Assembly: GCA_951394045.1 (NCBI GenBank) | Contig: OX596001.1 | Span: forward strand, 310,001 to 374,000 | Reading direction: 5' to 3' | Length of the DNA: 64,000 nucleotides | Source of the DNA: Nitzschia sp. DOCU1 | Lineage: Eukaryota; Bacillariophyta; Bacillariophyceae; Bacillariales; Bacillariaceae | Part shown: positions 40,842 through 51,447 of the stretch, one piece after another | Position numbering within the stretch: position 1 is the first letter of the stretch | Layout of the letters: every line of letters starts with the position of its first letter | Position numbers and translations under genes: made by a program | The notes under the pieces: model-generated | What the model saw: the letters and a program-made list of their open reading frames with translations, nothing else | Databases searched by the model: none | What the model was told of the DNA's origin: nothing

Positions 40842-41741
40842 ATGAGCCTTTCCATTCTCCCTGCTTCTTTGGCTCACAGCCGTGCCCACACAGGTCAAGA
40901 CTCTTTTGAGGATATCAACTCCTTTCTGGAGATTGATGACATCTTTGCAAGTGTTTTTTCCGCATTCGACGACGAGGAAGAGGAAGTGCGCGGCATGACG
41001 ATGATGCCCGATTGGGGCTTGCAGATCCAAAGCCCGCATCCGACGACCTCGAATCCATACAGTGGCCACTATGCCGTAGCTGTCTCACCGACTGCTTCTT
41101 GCGTCGAGCTGGCGACTTCTTATCAAGCAGATGCTGCTCACTCCTTCGAACCTACCCCGTTCGCCGACATCTTGCCAAGTGTGCCTGAATATTCTGCCAT
41201 TGACTCCCCGAGGGCGATCTCACCGGTGCAGAGACCACCAGAAGCCAGCAGACCGACCAAGAAGCGACGAGGACAATCCTCTACCTCTATTACCCAGGTT
41301 TCCTCCGCAGGCACCGAAGTTCGCCAACGAAAAACGCCTGTGCAACAAGCTTCGCCGGTTCAAGAAGAAGAGTCACCAGACTCTCTGGAGGCAACTCGCC
41401 AGCGAAATCGTGAACATGCCCGCAAGAGCCGCATGCGAAAGAAGGTCCTGACTACGGGTCTTCAGAGTGCTTTGGACGAGCTAAAGGCCGAAAACCAGAA
41501 GCTGCGAGGCTTGATCATGGGAAAGATCGAACAAAAGCGAGCCGAATCTCTTATCGAAAAGGCCAAGGCGCCTCCTCCGGTTGAGCAGTTCATTACTGCT
41601 CTCAAGCAACCACAGAACCGCGTTGTCGATGACAGCACGCTCAAGTTTCTCGAGGGGCTTCGAAAGGAAGCCTTGGCTGCAAGTCAGCTATCTTCTGCTA
41701 AAGACGACGAGGAACTCGAAGCTTTCCTCATGGTCGGCTAA
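40842..41741 (+). CDS. bZIP transcription factor
   Basis: The product is 299 aa from the first in-frame ATG at 40842. The basic region at residues 184-202 (EATRQRNREHARKSRMRKK) has the invariant N-x7-R (Asn189, Arg197). It is followed by a short leucine zipper with Leu at 207, 214 and 221 (GLQSALDELKAENQKLRGLI). A basic cluster (PTKKRRG) at about 138-144 may be a nuclear signal. The N-terminal half is acidic and Ser/Pro-rich, typical of an activation region. The C-terminal region continues with helices ending in ELEAFLMVG. The zipper is short, as in other stramenopile bZIPs. The target genes are unknown. Confidence 0.9.
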   Translation: MSLSILPASLAHSRAHTGQDSFEDINSFLEIDDIFASVFSAFDDEEEEVRGMTMMPDWGLQIQSPHPTTSNPYSGHYAVAVSPTASCVELATSYQADAAHSFEPTPFADILPSVPEYSAIDSPRAISPVQRPPEASRPTKKRRGQSSTSITQVSSAGTEVRQRKTPVQQASPVQEEESPDSLEATRQRNREHARKSRMRKKVLTTGLQSALDELKAENQKLRGLIMGKIEQKRAESLIEKAKAPPPVEQFITALKQPQNRVVDDSTLKFLEGLRKEALAASQLSSAKDDEELEAFLMVG

Positions 41742-42742
41742 AAGCTCACAGCTTTGCAACCGTCTACTACCAAAACATTGTAAAAAATTGTACAAACTAG
41801 CAAACCTACGACAATAACTGTTTATAAAGCAGCATTACTTTCAGTTCAAATTTCGCTCTGCTATTGAATTCCTTAATACGGCCCATCACGCCTAGAGAGC
41901 TTGGCAACAGACTACCGTCGTCAAATGTATCGGTATCTTCGTTGCTTCCAGTAGTTCTCCCTTGCCCCAGCCCAACCCAAATCTTGGGGACGAAAGACGT
42001 TCGTTAAACCAAAATCCATAAAGTTTTCACGACTCAGCGAAGTTCTATTCGAACGTCTCCTTCCGTCGTGTCTTCAATGACATCCGCGCAATCGCATTTG
42101 CAAATACAGGAAGCGTGATGGATCGCTTGAAGTCTTGTGAGATGGGATCTCACCGGAATCCCCATTTGCATTTCGCCTCAAAAACGCTCTCCGGTTCGAC
42201 GAAGGGATCTTTCTACCGATCTGTCCCCAGTACAGGTAGAATTCGTATGATATGCCGGGGGCAGTAAACTTCCCCTTTGCGATCCAGCCCCATCGCTAAC
42301 ATTTAACGAAACTTGAAAACGACCAACAAAATAGGCCCAATTGACATTTTAGGACTAAAATATGGGATCTGATTGGCTTGTGTTGTTTTCGAATCCAAGG
42401 ACGTCATAGGGCGAAGATGTCAAAGGCATAATATTTTAGTTGACGATTGAATGACACACTTCAAGAAAGATCTGAGGTGGCGAAACTCTTTAACTCAAAG
42501 ATTCAGTCATCACTGTACAACACTGCGGATAGTCGGGAAAATAGGTCCTAAAGGTTTCCCGTACGCACGAAAAAGGAGCCCACGTGTATTCTTATGCGTG
42601 ATTTTGTGGTGATATTTTTGATCGTACGCACTTTCGCATCCGCTTGCACTGGAGGGTGGAAACTTCATGGCTACGACGAGAAAATTGTCTTCTCACAAAA
42701 ATAAAACAATTCCGTTTGCAACCCAACTCGATCATTGTCAAT
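41742..42742. other. Intergenic region, nothing specific seen
   Basis: About 1 kb with no supported gene. In frame upstream of the next gene the sequence is open to a TTG at 42644, but the conserved protein start is the ATG at 42743. Confidence 0.4.
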
Positions 42743-43000
42743 ATGCCAGGAATCATGAACAACAGCTACGCCGCCTCCCGGCAGATGGGTGGAATGAAAC
42801 GATCATTCGCTGCTCCCAGAGGCCTTTCCTTGAGCGGCTCTTCGCAATCATCACCCGCACAATCGAGACGGTCCTCCATCGACAGCAACTCATCCGTTGA
42901 CTATCAACGACGATCCTCTATCGACTCCGCTTTCGCCTCCTTGTCGCTGCAAGATGCTCCATGTGAAGCTGAATCCTGGGGACACTTTGTCGACATATAA
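42743..43000 (+). CDS. Small Ser-rich protein with C-terminal WGHFVDI motif (member 1)
   Basis: The product is 85 aa from the ATG at 42743. It begins MPGI, contains QMGGMKRS at 15-22, then Ser-rich sequence with two copies of RRSSIDS (SRRSSIDSNSSVDYQRRSSIDS region), and ends ESWGHFVDI. A second gene at 58717-59010 has the same start (MPGI), a KMGSM block and an ending of STWGHFVDINPV. This shows the start choice is right and defines a small-protein family. There is no signal peptide or membrane segment. The RRxS sites are possible kinase targets. Function is unknown. Confidence 0.72.
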   Translation: MPGIMNNSYAASRQMGGMKRSFAAPRGLSLSGSSQSSPAQSRRSSIDSNSSVDYQRRSSIDSAFASLSLQDAPCEAESWGHFVDI

Positions 43001-44663
43001 TCAAGATCCAGTCTTGACCGCCTCTGCATGGGCTACGTACAAACATACATGCGTACATTTTGATTGGGGAAAGGTGAATTGAACTCCTCCTTCCCCTTCC
43101 AGCGCTTGCACATATCATTTCCCGCGACACATATTCCGACATGATGTACATATATTCACATGTCGAGGGAAGCTAGCTATATCTTGTAATTTAGAATTCG
43201 TCTGCGAATTTAAATCCCAATTTCTTGGCCTATCGTAGTAGTCCGCAACTAAACAAGTGGCACCTTTCTGCGTTTCGAAGCAAACGCTTGTTATCTTCAG
43301 TAAGGGTGTGCTGTATCGGTGTGTCGCCTTTGCAGTGGGGTTGCTTCTAGTAGGGTCTATCTGGCTAGGTTTGCTGCTCCATTCGCACATGGCAGTGCCC
43401 AGAGCCTATCCAGGCAATGGCACGAGCCGCACAAGACGAGCGGTCTCTCCTACTAGAAACCGCCAATGATTGACGTTAAGAACAACACGGTGGGAAAGGA
43501 CTAGTTCCACTAGATGCTCATGGTTCGGGCCAACGGCTTGTTTCCAGTGTCATCAGGTTCGTTGATGACCTCATGCTGTTGTTCAGTGGGGTGCATTTCT
43601 TTCACCCTTTCAACGTTCCCGGTTACGGCCGCCCTGGTCAGCTCTGTGGTTCATTGTGGCGGATACCTGACTGAATGTTCGCGTCGGCTTTTTCCCCAAT
43701 TGACCTATGATATGTGAAAGCTGCTCCACAAGGCTCGAATACGAAGTTTCCAAAGCCTTTCCGTGCCAGCGATATCCAATCTTGCCGTTTGAGCCCCCGC
43801 AATGTCCCTAGACACAGTGCCAGAATAGGAGAGCGACCATCCACAGGGTGACCCAGGGAAGCGTAGTCTCCCAAGATTTTGCAAATGTTGTCATGGCGGC
43901 GGCCGCATTGGCGTTTTGGGGCATATAGCCTGTATGTACCCCGAGCGATAACTGGCAGTGAAAAGGAGTGCATGCAAGAAGAAAAAGTGGCTGCATCGAA
44001 CATCCGTAGCTTTCTTGGTGTTTTGGCGATAACCATTTCTCTCTGGGCCATTGCCAAAAGACAAGAGTCTGGCGTCATTTCTTCTTCGAATTCCTCAATG
44101 GCGCGCTTGGTCTCTATGTTGGCTCCAAAGTCTCCTAATCTGTCGATCCGCTCCACATCGGGGCGCCGGGGCATTTTCCTCGAATACAGGCTTAGCTTGG
44201 CTTTGGTGGCGTCCATACCAAGCACAACTCCTCGACGAGATGTTGCATCCGAACATCAACGAGGAAGATCTTGCGTCGTCTCGGCGGCTACGACAACGCG
44301 ACGGTCTTTAGAGGAGAAATCGTTGCGAATGTCACTCAAGGAAGGCACCACCAACGACGCCAATAGCATGAGGCCTGCCCTGATCCATCCAATATGAATG
44401 AATGGACCTGGAATCTGATAGCATCATCGTCCCAAACTGAGTAAGGACAGTCATGAAAATGTCGACAAACGCGACGGCAAGATCGAAAGCCGTCGGTGTC
44501 ATTGCCACAATTCGTGACGTCAGCGAGAATCGCTGATCCTCGGGACCCCCTGCGAGTCACGAGCTGCAAGCTACGACTACATAGCTATACACAATAAAGG
44601 CCAAAGTCACCCCTATGAAATTTTGAATGCAGAGTTCATACTTATACTGGTTGCCTATAGTAG
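43001..44663. other. Intergenic region, possibly with a decayed gene
   Basis: No intact gene is supported. Between about 43740 and 44400 both strands are open for long stretches in more than one frame. On the minus strand, hydrophobic pieces (TTLPWVTLWMVALLFWHCV; ASLVVPSLSDIRND) lie in different frames around a hydrophilic piece (GANIETKRAIEEFEEEM). This could be a frameshifted membrane-protein remnant, but no family was recognised. Confidence 0.25.
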
Positions 44664-46430
44664 CTAGCAAGCCCAAGATTTGTTATGAGGCGGTGTGACG
44701 TTCGTTGGATTTGTTGCGGCGGACGCCGACGGCTTCTTCCTCTCGTCCAAGGGTCTGTAGTGAGTCCTCTGGATGTACTTCATGATCCAAAAGTCAACCC
44801 AATCCGGACATATCGCATACAAGGAGCGCCATACGTCGAACTTTGTCGGCTGACCAAACTCTCGCTTGCCTGTAGCAATAGCTGGGAGAAGATCATGAAC
44901 CGCATGTGGGAGAGGTATCCCGGCCCACGAATACCACTTCGCCGGTGGCAGCTTGGCCCCCATGTCCATGCGGCCAGTATTACAACGAGTACCGGCAACT
45001 TCCGGAAAATTGACTAGGCAAATCTTGGGAGAGTCTTTGCCATAGGTGGTTTTGAGCTCTATTCGTAGGGCGTTGGAGAACCCTGTCAGTGCATGCTTTG
45101 TGGCACTATAGACACATTGATACGGAGCGGCCACGAGGCCCGCCGTGTTGGAGACGAGAACAATGCGAGAGTCGCCGTTCTTGGGTATCTGAGGAAGGGC
45201 ATAATGCAAACACGTTATTGCACCATTCACGTTGAGCTTGATCATATTTTCGATTTGGGAAGGGTCCCTGATTTCTTCAAAGTAGCACCCATGGCTCCTC
45301 CCCGCGTTTAGGACGACCACGTCGAACCTTCCAAAGTCCTTGAGTGCCTGCTTCATTGCCAACTTGATACTTACTGGATTTGTAAGATCAGCGGCGTAGT
45401 ATAGGGCCTTGCTGGAACCAAGTTCACAGCACTCATTGGCAACGCGGCTAAGATCCTCGCTTGTTCTGGCAATTAGGGCCAGGCGAGCCCCTTGAGCAGC
45501 GTATTGACGAGCCATCTCTGCTCCAATACCAGAAGAAGCACCCGTTATCAAGATGCATTTCCCCTTGGCTGACCATCGTGGTCGCGTCATGTATCGCTTC
45601 ACGGCGTCTGGAAGAAGTAGCAAGTGGTGCAATAGCTTGAAGAACTTGACAAATACGGAAAGTATCGATTGCAGAGAGCTCAGCGCCCCATTCTTGTTCC
45701 TTCGTGCACTTTGATATTCTTCCCTCTTCTCGGCAAGAGAACGCGCCCCATCCCCTTGTTCCATAGCCCTTTTGATAGAACTTGTAGGTAAACCTCGTCT
45801 GACTTGCCCCATTTTTCGGTTCAGCTTCGGAACACGTTGGGATGCGCTACGCAGACTAGGTTTGGAGCCCATTGAGTTCGTAGGGGAAGGGGCCGGATGA
45901 TTCGGAGGTGTCGGTAGATCATCACACTGGCAGTCCTTAAAGTCATCGTCTGCGTCCACATTGGAAAGTGTTGAAGACACGGTTGATGCGGAAGTTGACG
46001 CAGTTCGCTTCGTGGGGCTATCCGGGGTGATGGGAATAGCGTTCCTTTGTGCGCTCAGGGCTTGCTGTCTTCGAAACGCTGAGTGGTCTCGTGCGTTGTA
46101 GGTTGCCGCCCGCTGCAAGAGCGGTATGTCGCTCGAGCCAGTTTGAAACGCTTGATCTTCCGTCAAACTTGATAGCGCACATAGGATTTGCGTATTCGAA
46201 AAGCTGTTGCTGAGTCGCGTGCTGCCACCCTCAGAAGCTGAAGCAACCGGAAACGTCCTGTATTGTCTCGTTAGATTCCTCCATGATTCACTGTTAAACC
46301 GTTTGTTGGTTGCCCGAGCCAGCTCTTCTTCTCGGCTATGGACTCTAGCTGAGGTATGTCCATTTGCCTTTTTCAAAGAGCTACGCGAGAACTTGCTTGT
46401 TAGATTGGATGTACTTCCTTGGCAGCTCAT
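44664..46430 (-). CDS. Short-chain dehydrogenase/reductase with long disordered N-terminus
   Basis: The product is 588 aa with ATG at 46430. Residues 1-245 are Ser/Arg/Thr-rich and probably disordered. A hydrophobic stretch at about 255-275 (LSVFVKFFKLLHHLLLLP) is a likely membrane anchor. The SDR domain starts at 290, with TGASSGIG (296-303) for cofactor binding, NAG (375-377) and the catalytic Y-x-x-x-K (Tyr441, Lys445 in YSATK). At the position of the catalytic Ser, 13 residues before the Tyr, the sequence has Asn (VSNTAG instead of VSSxAG). Domain order resembles membrane SDRs such as 11-beta-HSD or DHRS7 types. Whether it is active is uncertain. Ordinary SDRs are about 250-320 aa, so the N-terminal extension is unusual. 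Confidence 0.85.
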   Translation of the reverse strand: MSCQGSTSNLTSKFSRSSLKKANGHTSARVHSREEELARATNKRFNSESWRNLTRQYRTFPVASASEGGSTRLSNSFSNTQILCALSSLTEDQAFQTGSSDIPLLQRAATYNARDHSAFRRQQALSAQRNAIPITPDSPTKRTASTSASTVSSTLSNVDADDDFKDCQCDDLPTPPNHPAPSPTNSMGSKPSLRSASQRVPKLNRKMGQVRRGLPTSSIKRAMEQGDGARSLAEKREEYQSARRNKNGALSSLQSILSVFVKFFKLLHHLLLLPDAVKRYMTRPRWSAKGKCILITGASSGIGAEMARQYAAQGARLALIARTSEDLSRVANECCELGSSKALYYAADLTNPVSIKLAMKQALKDFGRFDVVVLNAGRSHGCYFEEIRDPSQIENMIKLNVNGAITCLHYALPQIPKNGDSRIVLVSNTAGLVAAPYQCVYSATKHALTGFSNALRIELKTTYGKDSPKICLVNFPEVAGTRCNTGRMDMGAKLPPAKWYSWAGIPLPHAVHDLLPAIATGKREFGQPTKFDVWRSLYAICPDWVDFWIMKYIQRTHYRPLDERKKPSASAATNPTNVTPPHNKSWAC

Positions 46431-47155
46431 GGTTGACGTTTGTGTGGTGACTTCATGAACCTAAAAGCTGTGGTCGGTAGCGGGCACTTCAAAAAGTGGC
46501 CAGTCCCTCATTTCGCAGGGTTGTCTCGCGGTTAGAACCGTTGGGAAGTCAGCTCCTCTAATTGCCAAAGCCTGCCACGCCTGCCCTCTCGCTCCTCATC
46601 TAAGTCTTTATGAAGACATAGGACGATATGCGATTCTCACAATAATAAAAGTTTCGCATTTGTATCTAAATAACCAAGTTACGTACGACCGAAATACCAC
46701 CACACATATATTTTTGCACCAAAGTATCATCTAAGTACCGAGCCAGCAACAAACTGTACCAGGTACCAGGTACAGTTCGTACCACCCTTCGTCGGGCATG
46801 TCGCAAAACGAGCAAGATGGTGATGATGGATGTCATTCGATGATGTCGCCCCATTCGTCATATGCGACCAAACCCCCGGCTATTTAAAGATTGCATTCAC
46901 GATTTGATAAGGCTTTTGATAGTCTAATCAAAGAACGACTGACTGTTCCGCACCGAACGACATCTGTCCTTCGCCCCCCATTTCGTGCGAATCTGAGACG
47001 AGATTTTTGGTCGCAGGAAGCGGTTCGCTCGAGCCCACTCTCATTGCACCTCGGACTTTTTTACTACTACTTCTATTCAGTAGTTGCTAACTGCGTCGTC
47101 TTCGGTGCTTTGGCTTTAAAACTTCGTTTATAAAGTGCAAAAAATGCTTCGTTCG
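46431..47155. other. Intergenic region, nothing specific seen
   Basis: It contains a short inverted/tandem motif near 46755-46785 (GTACCAGGTACCAGGTACAG) and a TATA-like run (GCTATTTAAAG) near 46879. No supported gene. Confidence 0.35.
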
Positions 47156-47830
47156 TCATGCCGCACCGGCGCAAAGCGTAAAAGTTTGAGAAAGTCCACG
47201 AGAACTATTTCCAAAAAAGACTTCGAGGTCTGAGGGGTTGGCCCCCTTGACTTGTGTTAAGTACAGGAGAGTAGACAAGAGCTGGCGAAAGCACTTTCGT
47301 GATCGCGCAACATCATTGACAAGCTGATGAATATGTCCCAGGTTGTTCAGGAGAGTTACCAAGAAGAAGGGCGAAACGAAGAATTTGCCCCTAATGCGTT
47401 CCAAGCTGAAACCATACTCGTAAAGTCTGGCGGCAGTTGTTAGCGTTTCCCGGTTCTTTGTTTCCAGAGCGCTCAGATGGTTCGAAAGTGCCAAATTGAA
47501 TGTAATTGCTGTCGAAACCAACCCGCAGGCTTCGATGCTGACTTCCAGATCTGCTGGAACGTGAATGGGATTTCGGTACACCTCCAAGTCCTCATTTTCG
47601 CCGCATGGCATTCTCTTCATCCACTCGTCCAGGTTAAAGTTGGACAGGGCCGATCCTTTCCGTTCGTCGGATCCGCATTGTTTGCGTCGATTGTAAGTCT
47701 TCTTGAAGCTGTGGAACGCAACCGTCAAGGCCTTGATAGCAGCACGATAGTCATCCCGTTCCATGTGCTTCGCCCCAATGTTATTGTATGTGATTGCTTT
47801 CTCGAACGAGGCATCCATTGTTTCCACCAT
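47156..47830 (-). CDS. TPR-like protein of a diatom-expanded type
   Basis: The product is 224 aa from the ATG at 47830; upstream open codons lack an ATG. The first 40 residues form a helix pair resembling a tetratricopeptide repeat (AITYNNIGAKHMERDDYRAA). After a hydrophilic linker come STAITFNLALSNHLSALE, AARLYEYGFSLER and LVTLLNNLGHIHQLVND, again TPR-like, with the usual small and aromatic residues at helix contacts. I recall similar short TPR-like proteins being common in diatom genomes, but no specific role. Likely a soluble scaffold or interaction protein. Confidence 0.72.
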   Translation of the reverse strand: MVETMDASFEKAITYNNIGAKHMERDDYRAAIKALTVAFHSFKKTYNRRKQCGSDERKGSALSNFNLDEWMKRMPCGENEDLEVYRNPIHVPADLEVSIEACGLVSTAITFNLALSNHLSALETKNRETLTTAARLYEYGFSLERIRGKFFVSPFFLVTLLNNLGHIHQLVNDVARSRKCFRQLLSTLLYLTQVKGANPSDLEVFFGNSSRGLSQTFTLCAGAA

Positions 47831-48924
47831 GATGATAGCTTGCAGAAGATGGCAAAAGAAAACGCCAGGCAATTTTTTATGAGAAGAAGGGAATCAATGG
47901 CCTCAGCATACAATTACGCGAAATAGCGGGACCATCCAAGAATGAAGTCGCGCCCACCACGGGCCTTTTTCTAGCTCATGCGAACATTCACTGCTGCGAA
48001 CTCTTCAATATGGGATAACCCGTTTAATTAGGGGGCGTGACGCGTGACGTCAGCACTTAACATACCTCACACCAAGGGAGCAAAACGCTAACTAAAATCC
48101 ATCCTTGCATGATGGAAAGTTGCGACTCTTTGTTGCACGAAAGTACGAAGTCGCCCGCCACTACCGGTATGTCGACCCCAGCACCGTGGCCTATCCCGAC
48201 TTTTTCTATGCTCATGCCAACACCACCAATAAGTCGACCTTTTGATGGCCTCTATCCGACCTTTTCTATGCTATGCTCATGAGAACAGTTTCTGCGAACT
48301 CTTCGACCTCCCCAATCGCTTAAGTAGCCGTAAGCGTTGGTTCTTCTGCTCTTAACAAAACAACGAGTGGTATGAGCCCCTGGCCCCCGAATACCATATG
48401 TTTCCGGCTACTAGATGATATCAAATTCTCCGGGTAACCAAGAAGTTAGACCAGCACCTCGCAAATTCGTGACGAGAAAATACCAGTAGGAGGATGTGTT
48501 GAAGCGGATGATTTGAAATGGCGGTAAAAATATCTCGAGTAGACAAGAGCCATGACCAAACCAGAAACATTCTCCACATCAACTGAAAAGGCGGCATGCG
48601 TGGATTCTGATTCTCTTGTTCAACAGTGGAGAACGAGGGCAAGAGAAAAAAAACGTTTTCCGCCAATAGCACCTGGTGAGCCGTTTTGGTCAATTAGAGA
48701 TCTTTCAAACTATCATGATCAATTTTCGTTACTTCCATGATGGAATGGCAATCCATAAAACTAAAAGTGGGACATCGACGTTTCCGACGTCATAGGAATA
48801 TTATTCGGAATAGTCGTTCTTTTTCCGAGTCGGCGAGATTCGTCCAAGCCTATCATATGATATGGATGCTGAATTAGTAGGTCGAATTGCTATTTGTCGC
48901 CTGCGGCACCATGATTTCACTTTA
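47831..48924. other. Intergenic region with diverged repeats and a short ORF
   Basis: Three diverged copies of a segment with the core GGCCT...TTTTCTATGCTCATG and CTGCGAACTCTTC lie at about 47965-48015, 48188-48230 and 48247-48310. A 62-codon ATG frame at 48552-48740 ends after PPIAPGEPFWSIRDL. This faintly recalls the Pro-rich N-terminal part of cytochromes P450 but is too short to call. Confidence 0.35.
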
Positions 48925-50907
48925 CTAAGAGCTACAGGTTTGCCAAGCTTCATCCACACGATCTTCCACTTTTCTGAGAACATCATGGTGCCCATTTCTC
49001 AAGGATTGGTGGTAACCGCAATCCGATAGGAGCCGCCCAAGCTGCTCACCCAGCACCCGCAAGGCACGTGCTCTATCAAAGCGTGTCCTCCTAGATACGT
49101 TGGAATCACGATAAAGTTTCCATGACACCCCCTTTACAACTTTCCAGATATGGACGTTGTTGTACGAGTCCATTAGAGAAACCAAATGAGCAACTAGGAT
49201 CTTGAATTCACGATCTTCTTCCTTTGCGGCGTGGTGGTAAAGACCAGAGTCCTCGCCGACTTCAGGTGCAGCTTCCTGTTGTAAAGATCGCATCGTCATG
49301 CTCAATACATGCGCGCCCAAGCTCCAGAGTTTCGATCCAACGCGAGCCCAGTGTCGTGCTTGAGCTATGTTGTTCCTAACCCACGAAATGACTCCCCAGG
49401 GGTAACTCCAGGGTGCCAACCAGTGGAAGCCAAAAAACTGTTTGCTAGTTCCAACGAGCGCCTCGGCCAATGCTGCCAGCAATGCTGGATCGGATTCCGC
49501 ATAGAGCCGCCGTGCCTCCACGGTGCACCACTCTAGATAGGCTTCTTCGGACATGGAGCCAGAAACGTATGGTTCGATACAGTTTTGAAGGTGCAGCGCT
49601 ACGTCCGTCTCTCGACGTTCCGCCCGCAAATTCCAGGATGCCACTAACTTGATCGCTTTCCGGATGGTATCGACATGACGCTCGACTCCTTCCTCGTCGT
49701 CCTCAAAGTGCTTCTTGTTTTCCTGCTGCTTGGCGAACAAGAGTAGGTAGAACAGTTGCTCCCCAAACGACGTCACAGATAGTTGACCTATGTAGGGCTC
49801 TAGCGCTCGAGATTGAAAGAGCATCGTAGCAAACAAACTGGGGTCGAAAGGAGGCAAATCGTCGACGACATCTGCACCCCACTCGTCGTAGATCGCCCGC
49901 AGAGAGTCATTGGATAAAATCTGATAAGCCTTTTGCAAACGGTCGAATTTCTGACTTGCTTCTTGTTTGGCACCATCGCTTAGGTTCTTCGTCTTGGCTA
50001 AAATTTTGTCGGGATGCTGCTTGAGAGCTTTTTGGCGGTACGCCCGCCGTAGTTCCGATTTTGAGCAAGACGTAGAGACCCCCAGCAACTTGTAGTAGTT
50101 GCTGTCTGGCATCATTTCATCGATTGTCTGCTGGCGCCGTTTGTCGGCTTGGAGATCTAGTTCCTGTTTGTATTCGTCTAGATCAAACGACATGTAATCT
50201 CCGGTGTTTGGATTCCACACGCAATCATCTGACCACCAAGTTTCCAACGATCTAGGCCACTGCCAGAGCCCCCATCCAAACTGGACTAGGCCATTGCCTA
50301 TACCCAGGCACACAGAGGCGGCTCCACCGAGGAGACAGGCGCTCGCAGCCGCCCAGGAAGCCGAATGCCATCCCACCAAAATTAGGGAAAGCAGCGTCAT
50401 TGGAAGGCTGGATACCAAGAGTAACATTCCCACCAAAAATCCAAGGGCGGTACTTTTGGACGCTTTGTAAATGGCATGAAACACACCGCGGGGTTTGGGG
50501 TTTGGAGCCAACACTCGAAAGGCTGCCAGAATGTCTTTCTTATCGTTCTTCCAGAGCTCCTTCCAAATAGGGTCGTGTTCGTAGTGGTCTCCCGTGATGG
50601 GCTGCCTTTTTCCTTGGGTAGTAGTAGTGGCTCCCTCTTGGCTTTCGAAGATAGTATCGCTTAGCAGCCATGATGCCTCTTGTTCTTCGACCTGTTCCTG
50701 GAAGGATCCGGCGCTGCTGCTGTGGCGATTATTCTGGTTGTTATTTGTGTTGCTCGTACCATGTCGAGTGGATGAAAAGGGTCGTGCATAAGGCTGCGGT
50801 TGCTGCTGGGCCCACGCCAAATCCTTCCCTGATGCGACCAGCAGCAATGCCGTCCACAAGAAGCAACAAGAATAACGATGCTGATGCGTCATTGTCGTCG
50901 TCAACAT
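48925..50907 (-). CDS. Membrane J-domain (DnaJ/Hsp40) protein
   Basis: The product is 660 aa from the ATG at 50907. The N-terminus has a signal-peptide-like stretch (CCFLWTALLLVASGKDLAWA), then a Gln/Asn-rich linker. Two or three membrane segments follow at about 155-215 (GFLVGMLLLVSSLPMTLLSLILVG). The J domain spans about residues 270-345, starting at NYYKLLGVSTSCSKSELRRA, with the catalytic HPD (298-300) in LKQHPDKI and the closing helix LQKAYQILSNDSLRAIYDEWG. The downstream region resembles the DnaJ-X type extension found in plant and fungal J proteins. It should recruit an Hsp70 to an ER or similar membrane. Confidence 0.88.
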   Translation of the reverse strand: MLTTTMTHQHRYSCCFLWTALLLVASGKDLAWAQQQPQPYARPFSSTRHGTSNTNNNQNNRHSSSAGSFQEQVEEQEASWLLSDTIFESQEGATTTTQGKRQPITGDHYEHDPIWKELWKNDKKDILAAFRVLAPNPKPRGVFHAIYKASKSTALGFLVGMLLLVSSLPMTLLSLILVGWHSASWAAASACLLGGAASVCLGIGNGLVQFGWGLWQWPRSLETWWSDDCVWNPNTGDYMSFDLDEYKQELDLQADKRRQQTIDEMMPDSNYYKLLGVSTSCSKSELRRAYRQKALKQHPDKILAKTKNLSDGAKQEASQKFDRLQKAYQILSNDSLRAIYDEWGADVVDDLPPFDPSLFATMLFQSRALEPYIGQLSVTSFGEQLFYLLLFAKQQENKKHFEDDEEGVERHVDTIRKAIKLVASWNLRAERRETDVALHLQNCIEPYVSGSMSEEAYLEWCTVEARRLYAESDPALLAALAEALVGTSKQFFGFHWLAPWSYPWGVISWVRNNIAQARHWARVGSKLWSLGAHVLSMTMRSLQQEAAPEVGEDSGLYHHAAKEEDREFKILVAHLVSLMDSYNNVHIWKVVKGVSWKLYRDSNVSRRTRFDRARALRVLGEQLGRLLSDCGYHQSLRNGHHDVLRKVEDRVDEAWQTCSS

Positions 50908-51447
50908 GGTAGTATCCAGCGTCACTCATGTAGAACTTCTCTAGAAATGGCAAAAAGAAAGGACCATCCTTCCAGCGCAGCACAGTACGTGATGCATCCG
51001 ACACGATGCCCCACTCCACTCATTTGAAAATTCCTTCGACTTCAAAACTTTACGTTTCGTCATCTCCCATGGTCAAATTGGATCAACGAACGGAGTTGTG
51101 GATCCATTTAATCCCATTCGTATCGGTCGATTGATATCCTTTCGAAGCGCAGTCTTGACCTTGCTGGTTGCTCTGCAGCTTATGGCTTTCTTGTTGAATT
51201 GCGATTTACATGATCAATCGCAATGCTAAATGTCGGAGTATGGTGCGGTGTGCCTGCCAATAATTAATCCAAGAGGCGTTCGAGTCTTGCAACTCCATCC
51301 ATCAAATGCCTCTCCGCGCCATCACCGACCAGAACCATATCATCCATCACCAACAGCACAAGGCATCATCCCCGACCATGCAGGAATCATGCTCGACAAC
51401 GCAAACGCTCATCCCAATCCCCAACAACTGTGTTCGCAGACGTCCCA
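50908..51447. other. Intergenic region left of the retrotransposon
   Basis: The left flank of the element ends in the target duplication TCCCA (51443-51447). A plus-strand ATG frame from 51230 runs into the LTR and would have continued into the right flank before insertion. Confidence 0.4.

Noticed and set aside
40443..41069. 208-codon minus-strand frame over the bZIP 5' half
   Set aside because: It is antisense to a confidently coded region and shows no domain. Likely an open shadow.
43638..44397. Long opposing open frames (195 aa minus, 172 aa plus)
   Set aside because: They overlap each other antisense, have no domain, and the hydrophobic pieces fall in other frames. Kept only as a possible decayed gene.
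48552..48740. 62-codon ORF with a Pro-rich run recalling a cytochrome P450 N-terminus
   Set aside because: Too short, no haem-binding region downstream, and the similarity is a handful of residues.
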